A stretch of DNA of 64,000 nt from Gadus chalcogrammus (GCF_026213295.1 NC_079432.1:9758682-9822681); one strand, 5' to 3'. Counted from the stretch's first letter, positions 24,720-44,163 are shown. Program-made: numbers and translations. The notes: a model not told the origin generated them from the letters alone.

Positions 24720-26630
24720 CCACTAAATCTGTCATGTTGTTGAGTAACTCTTTTTCACTAAACATTATATCAATGTCCTCATCAATCAAATTTTATCGAG
24801 GGCTTTTCATGCAAAACAGCAATGGTAAGTGCTTAACAAGATAAATTACATCTAGAAATTGTTTTGAATATAAATGTATCTGAATCGAAGATTTAGGATT
24901 TGAGAGCCACAATATAACCAAGACAATAACACATTATTTAATCAGAAGAAAACGATAGTAATACAATAGGCTTGCGTTTTAAGATAAATACAATACATAA
25001 ATAAAATCGGTAAAAGATATTCACCGATTAAAAACTGAAAACCCTAAATCCTCATTGTTCGGTCCAGGCTTATCGCCAATTTGAATAGCAGCCTCCTCCA
25101 GCCTCGCTGGTCTTGCCATACCACCCAGTAACAAAGCTCAACGAATGGCATTCAAGCGTTGAGGGGGTGTGACCAATGGGATGCGACGACGATGAGCTGG
25201 GAGATCTGTTCACGTCAACGGCTGACTAAGCACCCGCCCATTTGCCTTACTGACCGACATTCAACCACGGTAAAAATTTGGCGCTGTAGCGCGATGAAAT
25301 ATCTAGATCCTTTGCTACAGCACCGCTTAGTGGCTGAAAATGATAACGCAGTATATTTACACGCATGGCTCAGTTGGAAAATAAAAATCCACAGGTTTAT
25401 TAAAAAAAAGTAATTGCCTGAAATAGTTATTCAGTGTTGCTCAAACGCACACAATAGATGTTCCTTGATTGATCTGAATAAAAAAGCTATTAGATCTAAG
25501 GGAAAACATTCTAAAACAATAATTTCATTTGACAGCACAGCTCGTTATAAAATCAGTTGGAAAGAGAATACGCGAGTTAGACAGAATAATTATTACCAGG
25601 ATAATAAGCCCAAAACGTAAGGACGATGATTAATAGCCACAAGTTGAATAGCCAAAAGTTTTGTATCCCTGCAAAGCAAAAGGCCAAAATGAAACACGGT
25701 TCAACAGACTTAAATGCAGTTCTTTGTTAAAATCCAACTCTGCAGTCGTCATCTGTTAGAAGGGCGCTATTAACTACATGTGTAAAGCACTGCTTAACAG
25801 TGCCTCACATCCAAACTCTTGATATACATTTTCGATAACGTCATCGTGAAAGGGTTTGCTTGAATGTTGCATTGCTCGACTCCTCCTGGCCACTGGGTAT
25901 CCCCTCCTCTCTCTCTGCAGAAACAAAGAAGCGCGCTTTAGACCCCGGAACTAGAATAGGACTGCAGCGAACAATAACAGCTGCTACTAAATAATACCTT
26001 AAGTGGGTAATTGTTAGGCTGATATAGTTTATATCTGACCAGCGTGACAGAATGACTCAATCGCTTGTATTCAAACGTAACATGCAAGGAACAATTGATC
26101 CTTCGACGATGGCTTTATTAAGAAACTGCAAGCCAATCTGTTAGCTGTCTTAACAGTGGCATACCCGACTTGGCTTCTCTTGAAAATGCCAAATTCGTTA
26201 TGAAATAAGGATTCAGATGCTCATGCATGATGTGAATGAATTGTTGATCGATGTGACGAGACGTCAAGTAAATAAAGGCACATTATTGCAAAATCTAAAG
26301 AGCGAGACGGCGGGAAAAGCATTGTTTGCAAATACCACGATTTAGACATGTCATTGCCCATCAACATACAAGTTTATTCAGTGACTATGTATGAAATAAC
26401 TACCAGCTGTTTAGGCAAATGAAAACGATGTTATTTAACGAATAGGTTAAAGAATGCAGAAATTCATTTCTCAAACAGTTGTCATTTTAGACGATGGCGT
26501 TGCAGTTGAGGTCTTTTATATTATCTTAGGTTCTATTGTCTACATTTAAAGACTTGCATAAGGGCGCGTTTTACCCTTTCGTAACACTTTTTTGGGTTTT
26601 GTAACCACTTGGCGCTAACAAAGCATTTGA
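24720..26630. other. Intergenic region between klf11 and rrm2
   Basis: AT-rich, with no recognised gene. GACCAATGGG near 25170 and TTTGGCGC near 25278 are promoter-like motifs without an attached exon. No cystin-like reading frame was recognised, although CYS1 lies between KLF11 and RRM2 in human. Confidence 0.5.
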
Positions 26631-26639
26631 ATCTCCCGC

Positions 26640-26740
26640 GGTGTGCGCTTTCGCGAAAGGCTTTCAACGAACCTGATTGGCTGATGCCAGTCCGCACCCT
26701 GGTCGTCATTGGGTTAGCGCCAATCTCCCTATAAATACAG
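26640..26740 (+). promoter_or_regulatory. Promoter of first rrm2 copy (E2F, CCAAT, TATA)
   Basis: A perfect palindromic E2F-type site TTTCGCGAAA is at 26649-26658. Inverted CCAAT boxes (ATTGG) are at 26676-26680 and 26708-26712, a direct CCAAT at 26720-26724, and TATAAA at 26730-26735. This fits S-phase control known for RRM2. The ATG at 26759 lies about at the expected transcription start and is unlikely to be used. Confidence 0.75.
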
Positions 26741-26905
26741 GCAAAGAAAGCGAGGGCTATGTTCATTCAATCCTTTGCCTTCTATCCCGCGTATCTGTCG
26801 AATGTACCTAGCTTACATAGTAAAGGTTTAGTTAGAGTTTTAAACGTTTGTAATTTTATTATTTCATATTTATTTTTAAGAAGTCAGTCCATCAAACTAG
26901 TAACC

Positions 26906-30007
<3,102 letters not shown>

Positions 30008-30400
30008 GAAGCCCCGGAACAGAAATATTGACTTTACGTGGGAGAGTCTTGGGTCCACTGTACTTGAAATGGAGCCCATAACATCAGTTATGTTGGTGCA
30101 CTTTATGTGATACTTTTTGAGCTTCTGCAAGCTGGCGGTTGCCATGAACGGCTGCGCTTGGGGCTGAAGGCTAGTCGTGGTGCCTTGAACTCTATATTTT
30201 ACCGATCGGACCTCATGGCTGTGCCAGGTTAAACTTGCATTCTTGCAGCTACTACCCATAATTCTCCCCATTTAAACTAGTTGTATAGATGAATTAACTT
30301 GTGCATTACTTTAGTGTTTTTTATTTTTTCAATTGTGATTTCTTGCTGTACAGTTTTATATTTATAAAGTTTTTCCAATTTTAACTTCTGCGTGGTCATA
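30008..30400 (+). other. 3' UTR of rrm2 copy 1
   Basis: Aligns with the 3' UTR of copy 2. Where copy 2 has AATAAA at 38202, this copy reads TATTTATAAAG, so the only hexamer-like element is TATAAA at about 30363. The real cleavage site is uncertain. Confidence 0.55.
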
Positions 30401-30691
30401 TTTTTAACTCATTGCATCACTAATGTGGGATTATGCCACAATTATCTTTGGTGTGGTGACGATGGTACTACACTCGCAGCCACTTTCTAGTCCCATGCCA
30501 TTGGCTGGCTCTGCAGACCAGTTTCATTAAACTAGAAATGTGTGTTGTATAAATATCCAAACATTACCAACAACCCCAAGTTCATGCTCGCAGGTTCTGG
30601 ATAGTCCTCGTGCTTGATTAGTTAAACTCAACTTGTCATCCACTGAATGCACACTATTCAATGCACCGAACATTCTGTTCTATAGAGTGGC

Positions 30692-31234
30692 GAAAAAAAA
30701 CATCAACGTCATTCATGTTAAGTAAAAGGAAAAACCTCGGACACAAAGTTAACTGAGCCGTGCAGTAGGCCCTCTCGAAACATTTGTTTACTACGACTCC
30801 TTTCAGCTGGCATCAAGCCCCAAGGAACTACTTTCGCAATCCACCAGTGCTCAGCAGCCAAGCCTGGTATTGCAGCTGTTTAAGCGGACTGTGGACGGGT
30901 CCCTCGACTCAAGGGGCCCAGAAGTAGATATCTTCGTTCACTCCAATACAAGTGGGGAACAGGAATGTGTCTGCAATAAATGTCGATATCAATCAAAGGC
31001 TCATTATCTTTATGCCATGTACTAAAAATGTAAGTTTTCTCTTTTCAAAGCCCCACCTCAAGTGTTTTATTAGCCGTTTTATGTTATTTGTTGCTGGAGA
31101 AGGATGGGTGGGCAGCTGAAAGGAGTCGTGAAACAATTTTTTCGGCCTGGCATTCGAGAGGGCCTATACGGCTCCGTTAACTTCTTGTGTCCGAGATTTT
31201 TCCTTTTACTTAAACATGAATGAAGTTTTTTTTT
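30692..31234. mobile_element. Non-autonomous DNA element with long terminal inverted repeats
   Basis: The left arm (about 30693-30780) and right arm (about 31151-31234) are imperfect inverted copies about 85 bases long. Shared blocks include AAGTAAAAGGAAAAA, CTCGGACACAA and GGCCCTCTCGAA. The interior has no transposase. It lies between the two rrm2 genes. Confidence 0.75.
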
Positions 31235-31789
31235 AGGGACTGTGGTGACTATCAAAGTGTTTGTGATAAAGGGATTTATAGACTGGTTCAGCTGCTGCTC
31301 AAAGACTCAAGTTAATCTGCTTGCGATCATTGCGATTCACCATTTATTGATTAATTTATTCAAAAGATCCAATGACAAAGAGTGAGTGCATTACGGTATC
31401 ATTTTTATAATATTGTTAATAGCCTAATAAACATTTCAGTTGTGTTAGTATTTAATTTTTCATCTGCTTGTGTAGCTATGTATGACAGTTAACAATGTTG
31501 GTGAAGGCCTATTACAAATATTTATGTAGGTAGGCTACTCCAACCTCGTTGCTGATCGATATGTAACCATTTATTTGTATATAAATTATTGATAGCATTT
31601 TTCGTAAATAGTTGGATGGAATCATTGAACTGTATTGTTTTCTAGGCCAACATAAATGTACTATGTTGGTATTATATTTTATATAAAGCAATCTTTCATA
31701 TTTATGAAGTTAACTTATACTTCTATGGTCGGTAAACAATGCGACTGCGATCGCTCAGACCGAGTAAGGTCTCGCTGCAGCCTGTGGGA

Positions 31790-31850
31790 CATGGACATCC
31801 AACGTCCAAGTGCTGTCACGTGACGACAAGATGGCGGACGCGGTGAGACT
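31790..31850 (+). other. Isolated exon-like start with YY1-type motif
   Basis: CACGTG, then AAGATGGCGGACGCG followed directly by GTGAGA (ATG at 31831; MADA then a donor). AAGATGGCGG is a classic YY1 site found at promoters and start codons of housekeeping genes. No continuation was found. Confidence 0.25.
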
Positions 31851-31858
31851 CCTTAGCT

Positions 31859-32600
31859 GTGTCCCAATTCCTCTACGAATAGTCAAATCTCCTAACCTTT
31901 AGGCCTCCTTTACTTAACCTTTTTAGAAAACGTCATCGGGTCAAGGAGAGATGAAAATGTGCTTCCTTTCGAACATAGGAAAAGACAGCGCTGTTTACAA
32001 TGAATTCGACTCCACTTTTCCTTACCGACGTCATTGCGCGACGGGGTGTATTGCTGACCTCTAGCGTTTCTACGATGGAACTACAGTTTTCCGAAGTTGG
32101 TCTACAACAGGGGTTCTCAAAGTTTTGACAGCTGGCTGGGGGGCAATTTAGGAACCCGAAATTTGACTGAGGGCCGCCAAAGGAAAAAAATGTAGGCGGG
32201 TAATGTGGAAGCATATATGTAGCAAAATTCAAATGGCAATGCAATTTGCATTACATTATGCAATTGACAATTCATTATGCAATTTTATAATGTAATTTAT
32301 AAATACGTTATTCAAAGTGTATTTTAATATGCAAAGTGACAATGCAATCCTCAATTAAATTTGCAAAAGTTATAACAATAAAAATAGAATAACATTCTGT
32401 CAAATTCTTTGAGTTCCTTTATTCAAATTGAAAGCTATAGCGTCCCCGTGATTGCAATCCACTTCGCCACGCTCCGTGTGTTGCGATATTCAAATGACAT
32501 TTCAATCCGCAAAACGAACGCTTTGCAAAGATTTGGCAAAACGTTTTGCAAAACGTTTTCCAAAATGTAATCCAAAACGTTTTCCAAAAAGTCAATATGC
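31859..32600. repeat. Interspersed repeat fragments between the rrm2 copies
   Basis: GTGTCCCAATTCCT near 31860 and CAGGGGTTCTCAA near 32107 resemble DNA-transposon termini. The 32440-32600 stretch repeats GCAAAACGTTTTGCAAAACG-like words. No open reading frame of interest. Confidence 0.45.
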
Positions 32601-32625
32601 AAAGTGTCAAACGTATCAGCCAATC

Positions 32626-32732
32626 AGCGTCTGGGCGGGAACTACGTCACTTGCTCGTAATTTCCTTGTTCACGTTCACTTCTAGATACCCGTGGAGGCA
32701 ATAGAAAGTGACGTAGTTCCCGCCCAGACGCT
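32626..32732. repeat. Inverted repeat (foldback element)
   Basis: CGTCTGGGCGGGAACTACGT on the left is mirrored by ACGTAGTTCCCGCCCAGACG on the right, with about 27-bp arms. A further inverted pair (AGACCCAATATC / GATATGGGTCT) lies just downstream at 32785-32815. Confidence 0.8.
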
Positions 32733-32941
32733 GTGCAAGTCCTGCAAGTCCGTTTATCCCGCCCACACTGCCACCGTACGAGACCAGACCCAATATCTTT
32801 CCGATATGGGTCTGGCTTGCCGCTCTATCGAGTTTGTAAGTCTGCCCCTTCCGGGAGACCCCCATGGGACCTAGGGCTGGGAAAACATGAATGGGTTGCA
32901 ATGGAAATACAGTAATTATTAATTAATTAAGTAGTTCACCG

Positions 32942-33077
32942 GTCGACGCCATCTTGTTTTTAAGACTTGATAGATAAGTAGATTGGCGAACACAGAGCTT
33001 GCTTGTTGTTGTCAGAGGTCACAATCTCTGTGTTCGTCAATGTACTTATCGAGGCTTAAAAACAAGATGGCGTCGAC
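32942..33077. repeat. Foldback palindrome of about 136 bp
   Basis: The left arm GTCGACGCCATCTTGTTTTT and right arm AAAAACAAGATGGCGTCGAC are perfect complements, continued by AAG/CTT and GATAAGTA-like matches. Probably a MITE. Confidence 0.85.
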
Positions 33078-33481
33078 AAGTTAGCGTACAAAGTTATCAA
33101 TATCTTGTTTTATATGTTAAGACCCTTATTATACTACCAAAGAAGTGTCGGGCTACTTCTAGCCTTTTAAGTAGTTTAAAATAGCGATTTAGTTTTTTCC
33201 ATAACACATGCCCCTATTGTTCCAAGTTTATAGCGTTTTGATAGAATCGGCTAAAAACAGCCAACTGAAGAGTGCGTCTATGTGCGCTTTTTTGCTTCAT
33301 ACCAAACATATCCCAATCCATTTTACACCGGATTTCTCCTTTAAGACTAGCCTTTGGACAATGATATGGCTATATGGACTATATATCTTTGATAATTGTT
33401 CTCCTTTTTTGATATTTTTTCTCCTATTTGTTTTATCTGTGACGCGACCTTGGGTGTCCTGAAAGACGTTTTAAATTAAAT

Positions 33482-33482
<1 letters not shown>

Positions 33483-33523
<41 letters not shown>
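33483..33523. repeat. (ATT)n microsatellite
   Basis: About 40 bases of ATT trinucleotides between the rrm2 copies. Confidence 0.95.
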
Positions 33524-33524
<1 letters not shown>

Positions 33525-34129
33525 TTGTCTTGCTGGTTATATTGATATTGATTTGATAATATAATAAACAGTGCTGATTTTCCTGGCATTTTGGCGAAGA
33601 CAGGTGTTATCTGAAACCTTATTCTCTTTTGGGTTCCATCGTGACTATTAGTTTGTGTAGTGCTACACTTTTGTTCTCTGCTTTCCATCCTCATTTTGGA
33701 CTAAAGAAGTGTATGCAGGGTTTAAAGGGAAAGGTTTTTTTTCACATCCAACCTTTACTTCCGCGTAGATTAGCTTTACCGGCCTATCAACCATTCTATG
33801 GGGTCAGAACAGTCTCATTAATAATGAATGCACAGAGAAGGATTCACAAATGTATTTTGTGATTTATATATAAATTACTCTCTTCTCATAAATACACTTC
33901 AATGCACAAACAAATGGATATCGGTATGTATAAATGTAAAATAAATCCATAAACAAAAATAAGTTTCCCAAACACATTTCTGATCCACACACGTTTTAAA
34001 TAAACGTAATATAAATCCATAAATATTAATTAAAAAAATATTTGCAATTAACCTCTGACCCCATACCATTCAGTCTGTACTTTTTTTTCTCTGTTCTCTT
34101 TTAAAGATCGGATGAGGTGGGCCCCATAC

Positions 34130-34172
34130 ATATCTTCGCCTTGGGCCCCCAATTTGCCAAATCCGCCACTGT
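34130..34172. mobile_element. hAT-type terminus fragment
   Basis: The sequence ends GCCAAATCCGCCACTG, whose complement begins CAGTGGCGGATTTGG, a common hAT end. The partner terminus was not located. Confidence 0.35.
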
Positions 34173-34304
34173 TCGTAGTGTTGATCAGCAGAGAAATAGT
34201 CTAGAATAGTATAGAATTATATATTTCATCACCGCCGGATGTTGTGAAGGGCCCATGCAAGTGAACGGGGCGTTCCACAGCATTAAGAAGAGCCGTGTAA
34301 AACA

Positions 34305-34365
34305 AGTTCGACGAACCTGATTGGCTGAGGCGGTCAGGACCCTGGTCGTCAAGCTCACTATAAAT
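34305..34365 (+). promoter_or_regulatory. Promoter of second rrm2 copy (CCAAT, TATA only)
   Basis: Homologous to 26666-26736: shares GACGAACCTGATTGGCTGA-type sequence (ATTGG 34320-34324) and TATAAA at 34359-34364. The segment holding the second ATTGG and the CCAAT is missing, and the E2F palindrome is absent upstream. Confidence 0.7.
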
Positions 34366-34528
34366 AGGAGCACAGAACCCGAGGTACCGTACGGTCATTC
34401 AAGCCTTTGCATGTCACAGTGTGTTTTGTGTAGCTTACATAGCAAAGTTTTAGTTAAGAGTTTTAAACTTTTGTAATCTTATTTCTTTATATTTACTGTC
34501 AACAAGTCAGTCCTACAAGTTAATAACC

Positions 34529-37830
<3,302 letters not shown>

Positions 37831-38201
37831 GAAGCCCCGGAACAGAAATATAGACATTTTATGCAGGAGAGTCTTGGGTCCCACTGTACTTGAAATGGCG
37901 CCATAACATCAGTTATGTTGGTGCCCCTTATGTGGTGTACACTTGGAGCTCCTGCAAGATGGCGGTTGTATGACATGAACGGCTGCTCTTGGGGAGGCTA
38001 GTTGTGGTGCCTAGAACTCTATATTTTACAGACTCTACCTCATTGCTGTGACATTTCAAACTTGCATTCGTCCAAATTGCAGCTACCAGTAGTGCTCCCC
38101 ATTGCAAACTAGTTTTAAAGATGAATCAATTAACTTGTATGTTACTTCAGCGTGTTTTAATTTTTTTAACTTGTGAAGTTTTACTGTGGTTTAGATATAT
38201 G

Positions 38202-38207
38202 AATAAA
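38202..38207 (+). promoter_or_regulatory. Poly(A) signal of rrm2 copy 2
   Basis: AATAAA about 370 bases after the stop, followed by a T/G-rich stretch. Confidence 0.7.
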
Positions 38208-38534
38208 ATTTGTCCCATGTTTTACTTGCTGCGTGGTCGTGTTTTTAAATCATGGCATCACTAATATGAGACTCTATGACACCAATTAAGTTTGGGTGTG
38301 GTGGCGTAGGTACTACGCTCACAAGTTGACGTACCCAGTTTCTAGTACCATGTCACCGGCTGGATCCGTGTTCCTACAGGAGACTGGTTTCATTGCACTA
38401 GCAATGTTTTGCGTTACGGAACTATCCAAACATAATCATCAAAAACCCTCACTACGTTAGTTAGAAATCAGGGCTCTAGTTAAATCTCAATGTAGCCACC
38501 ATCCACTGAATGCTACGTTTTCAATGCGGCCAAA

Positions 38535-38617
38535 TCCGATTGGTTAATACGCCTGCTGTCAGTCTACATACACGGAAGTAAACAAACCCTTTCTTGCGAG
38601 GCAGTCAACTTGTCGGG
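38535..38617 (+). promoter_or_regulatory. Putative lgals8 promoter/5' UTR
   Basis: An inverted CCAAT (ATTGG 38539-38543) and an ETS-type core CGGAAG (38573-38578) lie within 80 bases of the ATG. There is no TATA box. The arrangement is typical of TATA-less housekeeping promoters. Confidence 0.45.
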
Positions 38618-41600
38618 ATGGCTACGACTAATGCTAAACAGACTATATTGAATCCGGTAAGCTACTTTAATGTAACAAGTCCTAGTAAACACGGATATTT
38701 TGAAGTATCGCATGTGCTTTTGAATCGTATCTACGCAGTACGCCTACAACCGAAGTTGTGAAAGTTTGAGTAGATGTATTTTTCACCTAGACTTGATATC
38801 CCTTTATTTGAATATTTTTGCTAAAATGCGTATTTTCTCCACAGGCAATCCCTTTCGCTGGGACTATTCTCGGAGGTCTGCTTCCGGGGGAGATGCTGCT
38901 AATACAAGGCAGGGTCCCCAGTAACTCCGAGAGGTAAAATTGCATCGATGGGGACATGTATGTGCTAGTGGTAACGAACCGCCACATGATGGCTCCTACT
39001 ACGGTACGCTATTAATCATGGGGTTGTGGTGATTTCGGAGAAAAATGAAAAACGCTATCAAATTAATTCCTACACACGACCCCAAGGGCACTCTGGATTG
39101 GGGAACGGTCGCAGCATACAACCAAAGGCCTCAATGGTCCAGTACCCTGAAAAAGCTCCTTGGACGGTCCCATGAGTGCCTTAAAATGGGTTTACAGGGG
39201 TGGGGTCAAAGCGATTGAGAACCCCTGTATTAGATATTGAGCTACATCTAAATGTTACTAGTTGATGTAGACGTTTTTGAGGTCTATAGACCTCACAAAC
39301 GTCCATATAGGAAGCTAACAACTATCTGCCGTTATGTACTTCCATGAAATAAATCTTTCAATCAAATGTATTTGTTCTTGAAATATCTTTTATCTCACGT
39401 CAAAGAAAAATCATGATATAAAGCCCCCTCAAAGAAAACCTTAATAAAAGAAAGATCTCCCAATACATGAAGGCCTTCGGTCCAGGTGTGTCCAACCAGC
39501 GGCTGTTTTCCAGGTTCCAGGTGGACCTCCAGTGTGGGAGCAGTGTGAAGCCCAGGGCGGACGTAGCCTTCCACTTCAACCCCCGGTTCAAGAAGAGGCC
39601 TCTGGGCATCGTGTGCAACAGCCTGCAGAAAGAGCGCTGGGGCAAGGAGGAGATCCACCAGCAGATGCCCTTCAGCCCCGGGGAGGTGTTTGAGATCATC
39701 ATCCTGGTGCAAAAGGAAGTGTTTAAGGTAAGTTTTGAATAAGGCACCACCCCTGTGAGCTTTTTAAGCTGGAAAAAAAAGAAGCTACAAAGAAGGAAAA
39801 TAACCCAAGTGACCCCTCTGTTTATGATCAAAACCGAACACTGAGATTAAGAAATGAATGTATTTGAGCCGAGACTTCAAGGAAACTGAAAATTCAAAAC
39901 TATTAGCTCTAAAAACGTACACATTTTTATTCTGTGTTGGATCTGTCCAGATGTTATGTTAAATGTGTTGAATGTTTGGCTGCCATCTTTGTCAATGCAG
40001 TCACTTGATGACATGAGTGTCCCATGACTCGACGTCCCTGTGCGGGTCCCCTTCCAGGTGGCAGTGAACGGGAATCATCTGCTGGAGTACACTCAGAGGC
40101 TGGACCTCGACGGGGTAGACACTCTGGGCATATCAGGCTCAGTCAGCATTCAAGCCATTGCCTTCTACCCCGTTGAAGTACGTATAAACTCTTCGTGTTC
40201 ACCCTGTTCTCAATAGCTTCAGCAGGTTTATTTTGGGACAGGACATTCATAGATATTTTTGTAAGGTTGGTTTTTGTGTTTGGGGGGGGGGTGGAGGAGG
40301 GGTAGCACAGCATAAAGTCTGTGATTATTTCTTCTATTCTCCTTTGAGAATTTTTTTTATCAAAGAGCTGCATTTCTATAGCGAGCATTTTGAAGTCGTT
40401 CCGAAGAGCCACTCTAGCTCAGCTTAAGTGACTTGTGGATTTAAAAAAGTAAGGCCCTCCTTTCTGAAGACCGTATGATGCAAACATTTGGTTAATTTAC
40501 CATCAAACCTTTTTATGTACATTGACTTTAACTCCTTTTCCTGGGTTAAGTAAATAAATGAATTCATGGAATAATGCCTGTAAAATAGTTACTTAATAGA
40601 TAATCAAACTGGGCCGCTGTGTTAAATTTGGCTTGTTGCTGAACCCCCCACCCCCTTCCTTTTAGACTGCAGCTGCGAAGCCTTCTCTAGTCCACAGAGA
40701 CTCCATCCCACACGTAAGATGGTGGCACTCCCATGCCACTTCAGCATGTTTACATTCTTGCATGTTTGCCTTTCCTGCATACAGCTGGAGGTGATGGGGA
40801 GTATCTACCGTTTAGTTTTTAGCTATGATTAGGAGACAAAGCTTTCTGTATGGTCCTAACCAAAGGTATATCCATTTGAAGTGTTGAAATGGATCCATTT
40901 GAAGAATTCCTAAAGATAAACAAAGGAACTAACACATATTCTTTTTCTTTTGCCCTCCATTCGCTTTTTTTGCTGTATTTATTTCAGACTTTACACCATT
41001 TGACCGTAGCTACTGAATTTTCTTTTGGAGAATTTTTTACCAAAATTATATCAGTTTAAAAAAACTGATATACATTCACAAACTCACAACATTCTTTGAT
41101 TTTTTTTTTCTTTCTGAGGTATGACTTAAACTAAATCATAAAGTAAAGAAAACATCTCCTGACTGGTTTGACAACTTCCATTTCAAACACGACTCTGATT
41201 GTGGTGATCTTTCTGTTTGTCTTACAGGCGATGCTGAAGTTCCCAGACGATCTGGTAGGTCATCTGGATGTGGAGGGGTGAAGAGTTTGGCGGTGTGGTC
41301 GAGGGACTGCTCTTTGATAATGTCATACATTTTAATGCCATTTTACGTTAATAGTCTTTCCATATCTTGTGAAACCTGGAGCCATTTGTTAATAGATGAC
41401 CAAGCAACTCAGGACACAGGGATACAAATAGGTTTTCTAAGAATGAGTTAGGGGTGTGTGCGTTTATAGTTAATAGCTGTTTAATTTTAATGACTATTTT
41501 ACTGTTTTATTAACTGGCACAAGGAGTGCATTCATAAATTAACGTGTTGATGTTAGTACTAACATACAGGACATGCGGGCACACAGGATACAGAAAACAC

Positions 41601-43407
41601 CAGAGGCACATATTGTGTTGCTTCATCAGGCATGTAACATGTTTTAAAATCAATATTGTTTTGGTCTTCCAGAGTCTTCCTTTCCGTGGACAGATGGAGA
41701 AGGGTTTGAGTCCCGGGCAAACCATTACAATTAAAGGAAAAACCAGTCCCTACCCACACAGGTAGGGACTCAAACCATCTGTCTGTTCTCACCTGGCACT
41801 GCTGTCTTTAGCCTTGGACTTTTCAGTTTATCTTTCTGCCCCAAAAAAGTTTAAATAAAGCACCCAAGATTGAATAATTGGAGTAAAGTTCATGTAACTC
41901 AAACAGGACTTCAGTTTGAAATTTTTAATCCAAAGGGACATGCCCCTGAGACTTCTAACACTTAGGCCCAATCCCATTTCTACCCCTTACCCCTCCCCCT
42001 TGTTTTGAAAGGGGAAGGGGTAAGGGGTAGAAATGGGATTGGGCCTACCCCTTACTTTCTACCCCTTACCCCTTCCCCTTAAGGCCCAATCCCAGAAATG
42101 GGATTGGGCCTTAAACCATTAGATCAATATTGGTGTATCTAAAAATAAATGCAAAAAGTGCGGGGCAGAGGGCAGAGAACATGAACAAAAGTAACTCCCT
42201 CTTCCGTCATGGACCATCTTAGTTTCCCGGAGCGTTGCCCAGCGTTCCGTGTTTCATCCCATCTCCTTCCAGCTTCAGTGTGAACCTGCGGGTCTCCAAC
42301 GGCAGCGACATCGCCTTCCACCTCAACCCCCGGCTGAAGGCGGGCGCGCTGGTCAGGAACTCCTTCCTGTCGGACTGCTGGGGCGAAGAGGAGCTGGAGC
42401 TGGACTCGGCCTTCCCCTTCGTCGCCGATCAGTACTTTGAGGTAAACTCAAAACTAGTTTTTATGTTTGACTTGTGCTCCATGGCCGGGCAGGATTTTTA
42501 TTAAGTGGCTGAGGTTGTTTGATAGGGGGATGGGGGAAATCAATTCACACCCGAATCACTGTTCTCATCTCATACGAGTCAAGATCGATTCTGAAATGGC
42601 AAAGAAATATTCTTTGTAAAAAGAAAAACGGTCTTACCAACGATTCAAACCAGTGTCAGTGGTTTCAAACAATTTAATTAGATTGCGAAAACATAGGGAA
42701 AAAATAACATCCCGTTCTCTTGTTTTTTAATACTTCCTGATTATCAAAATAACGGGGTCTGTATCTTTATTCATAAAATGGATGTCATGTAGGCCTGTTT
42801 GTAGCGCCTGCAAGAAACACAATGTTTTGGGAGATAATAGCGGATGTGGTTAAGTCAGTTTCAAATTCAATAACAAATTACTTTAAGATGCAGAATGTGT
42901 TGTACATTTGAATCTAACTTCCCTTTGGTGCAGAGATGAGCACACTACATCTGTTTTGCAGCTAAGCCATATCCTGGGGTGGCCACGGTCTAGATATATC
43001 ATCCTCTATCCGCTGGCCATCGCTGGCCATGAGAGAGCAATGGCCTTTTGTTTGAGTGAAAGGCAACCTCCTCTAAACCTCACATGATTATGTTGTTGTC
43101 ATGGAAACGGAGCTGGTCAGATGTTTGTTCAACAGCAGTCCTCTCTCCCAACTGTTTCCTAAGGCATGAAAATATTTCTCCCTCCCTCTTTTCCGATCTT
43201 TCCCGCTTTCTTACTCTCCCTCTCTCCTGCCCTCCCTCCCTCCCTCCCTCCCTCCAGATGATCATCCTGTGTGAGGCACACCAGTTCAAAGTGGCGGTGA
43301 ACGGGGTCCATCAGCTGGTGTACCGCCACCGCGTCCAGGACCTGACCCGCATCACCGACCTCGAGATCCAGGGGGACGTGCATCTGCTGGATGTCAAGCT
43401 GTGGTAA
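38618..43407 (+). CDS. lgals8: Galectin-8, tandem-repeat galectin
   Basis: Nine exons: 38618-38656, 38845-38933, 39514-39727, 40058-40177, 40666-40713, 41228-41254, 41673-41761, 42273-42441, 43258-43407; about 314 residues, close to the short human isoform. Galectins are secreted or cytosolic beta-galactoside-binding lectins; galectin-8 also marks damaged vesicles. The first domain has [20 protein letters not shown], keeping the Gln and Arg used by galectin-8 for sialylated or sulfated sugars, plus HFNPR, VCN and WGKEE. The second domain has HLNPR, VRN and WGEEE, and ends DIEIQGD-like [15 protein letters not shown]. The linker is encoded by two small exons of 48 and 27 nt, likely alternatively spliced. 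There is no signal peptide, as expected. The acceptor before the last exon uses a CCTC repeat. Confidence 0.96.
41963..42114. mobile_element. Foldback MITE with nested second copy in lgals8 intron
   Basis: TAGGCCCAATCCCATTTCTA at the left and TAGAAATGGGATTGGGCCT near 42028-42047 form a palindrome related to 8666-8770. A second, rearranged partial copy follows to 42114. Confidence 0.8.
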
Positions 43408-43979
43408 CCTCGGACACCCATCCCCAACCCCCCCCACCCCACCACCAGCCCCTCCCCGCCCCACTCCCTCTAGAATGACGACGTTCCGGCACCATACGAT
43501 AGGTACAGCGGGTGTGTCCACTACATTAGGGGACGGACGGCAGGCTAACCACTTTAGAGTGTAAAAAGGCTTTTGTGTTCAAGGCCTGTGTCTGGCTCCA
43601 GAGACTAGGTGTGTGGTTGGAAAAGCAAACAAAAAAGAAATTCTCTTTTATATTGTGCTCTGCATTGCTACAATGCTTTAGTTGGCTGACATTCCACTGG
43701 GAAAAACAAGCGATTTCTCTTTCTAAAATACAGGAGAAAATATGAGAACAAATGCTGATAATAATTCAATTTTTGGCATGTTTACTGAGTATTAGCTGCT
43801 GACGAGGGCAGTTCGATCAATACTTTGAGCAGTCGGGCAAACATTTAAAATGCTTTCTAACACTGTTAAAAGTGTTTAAAATGCCCAAAGAAGAGCTTTC
43901 TTCAGCCGCTTCAGTGATGCACTACAGAAACTTAACATTAATGTAGAACTTTGCACTGATATACATTTCCATATACAAG

Positions 43980-44163
43980 TGTGTGTGTGTGTGTGTGTGT
44001 GTGTTAAATTAAGCGCTTGTGCTGCTTAACACTAACGCTAATTACTACAGGAAGTTAATTTTAATGTAATTTGCACAGTCTTTCCATATATTGTGAAACC
44101 AGGTGTAATCTGTTATTACATGCAACTCAGGACGAAGGGATACAAATATGTTTTCTAAGAATA

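Noticed and set aside
26759..26905. In-frame upstream ATG extending the first rrm2 protein by 49 residues
   Set aside because: It lies about 25-30 bases after the TATA box, at the expected transcription start, the extension is not RRM2-like, and copy 2 lacks it.
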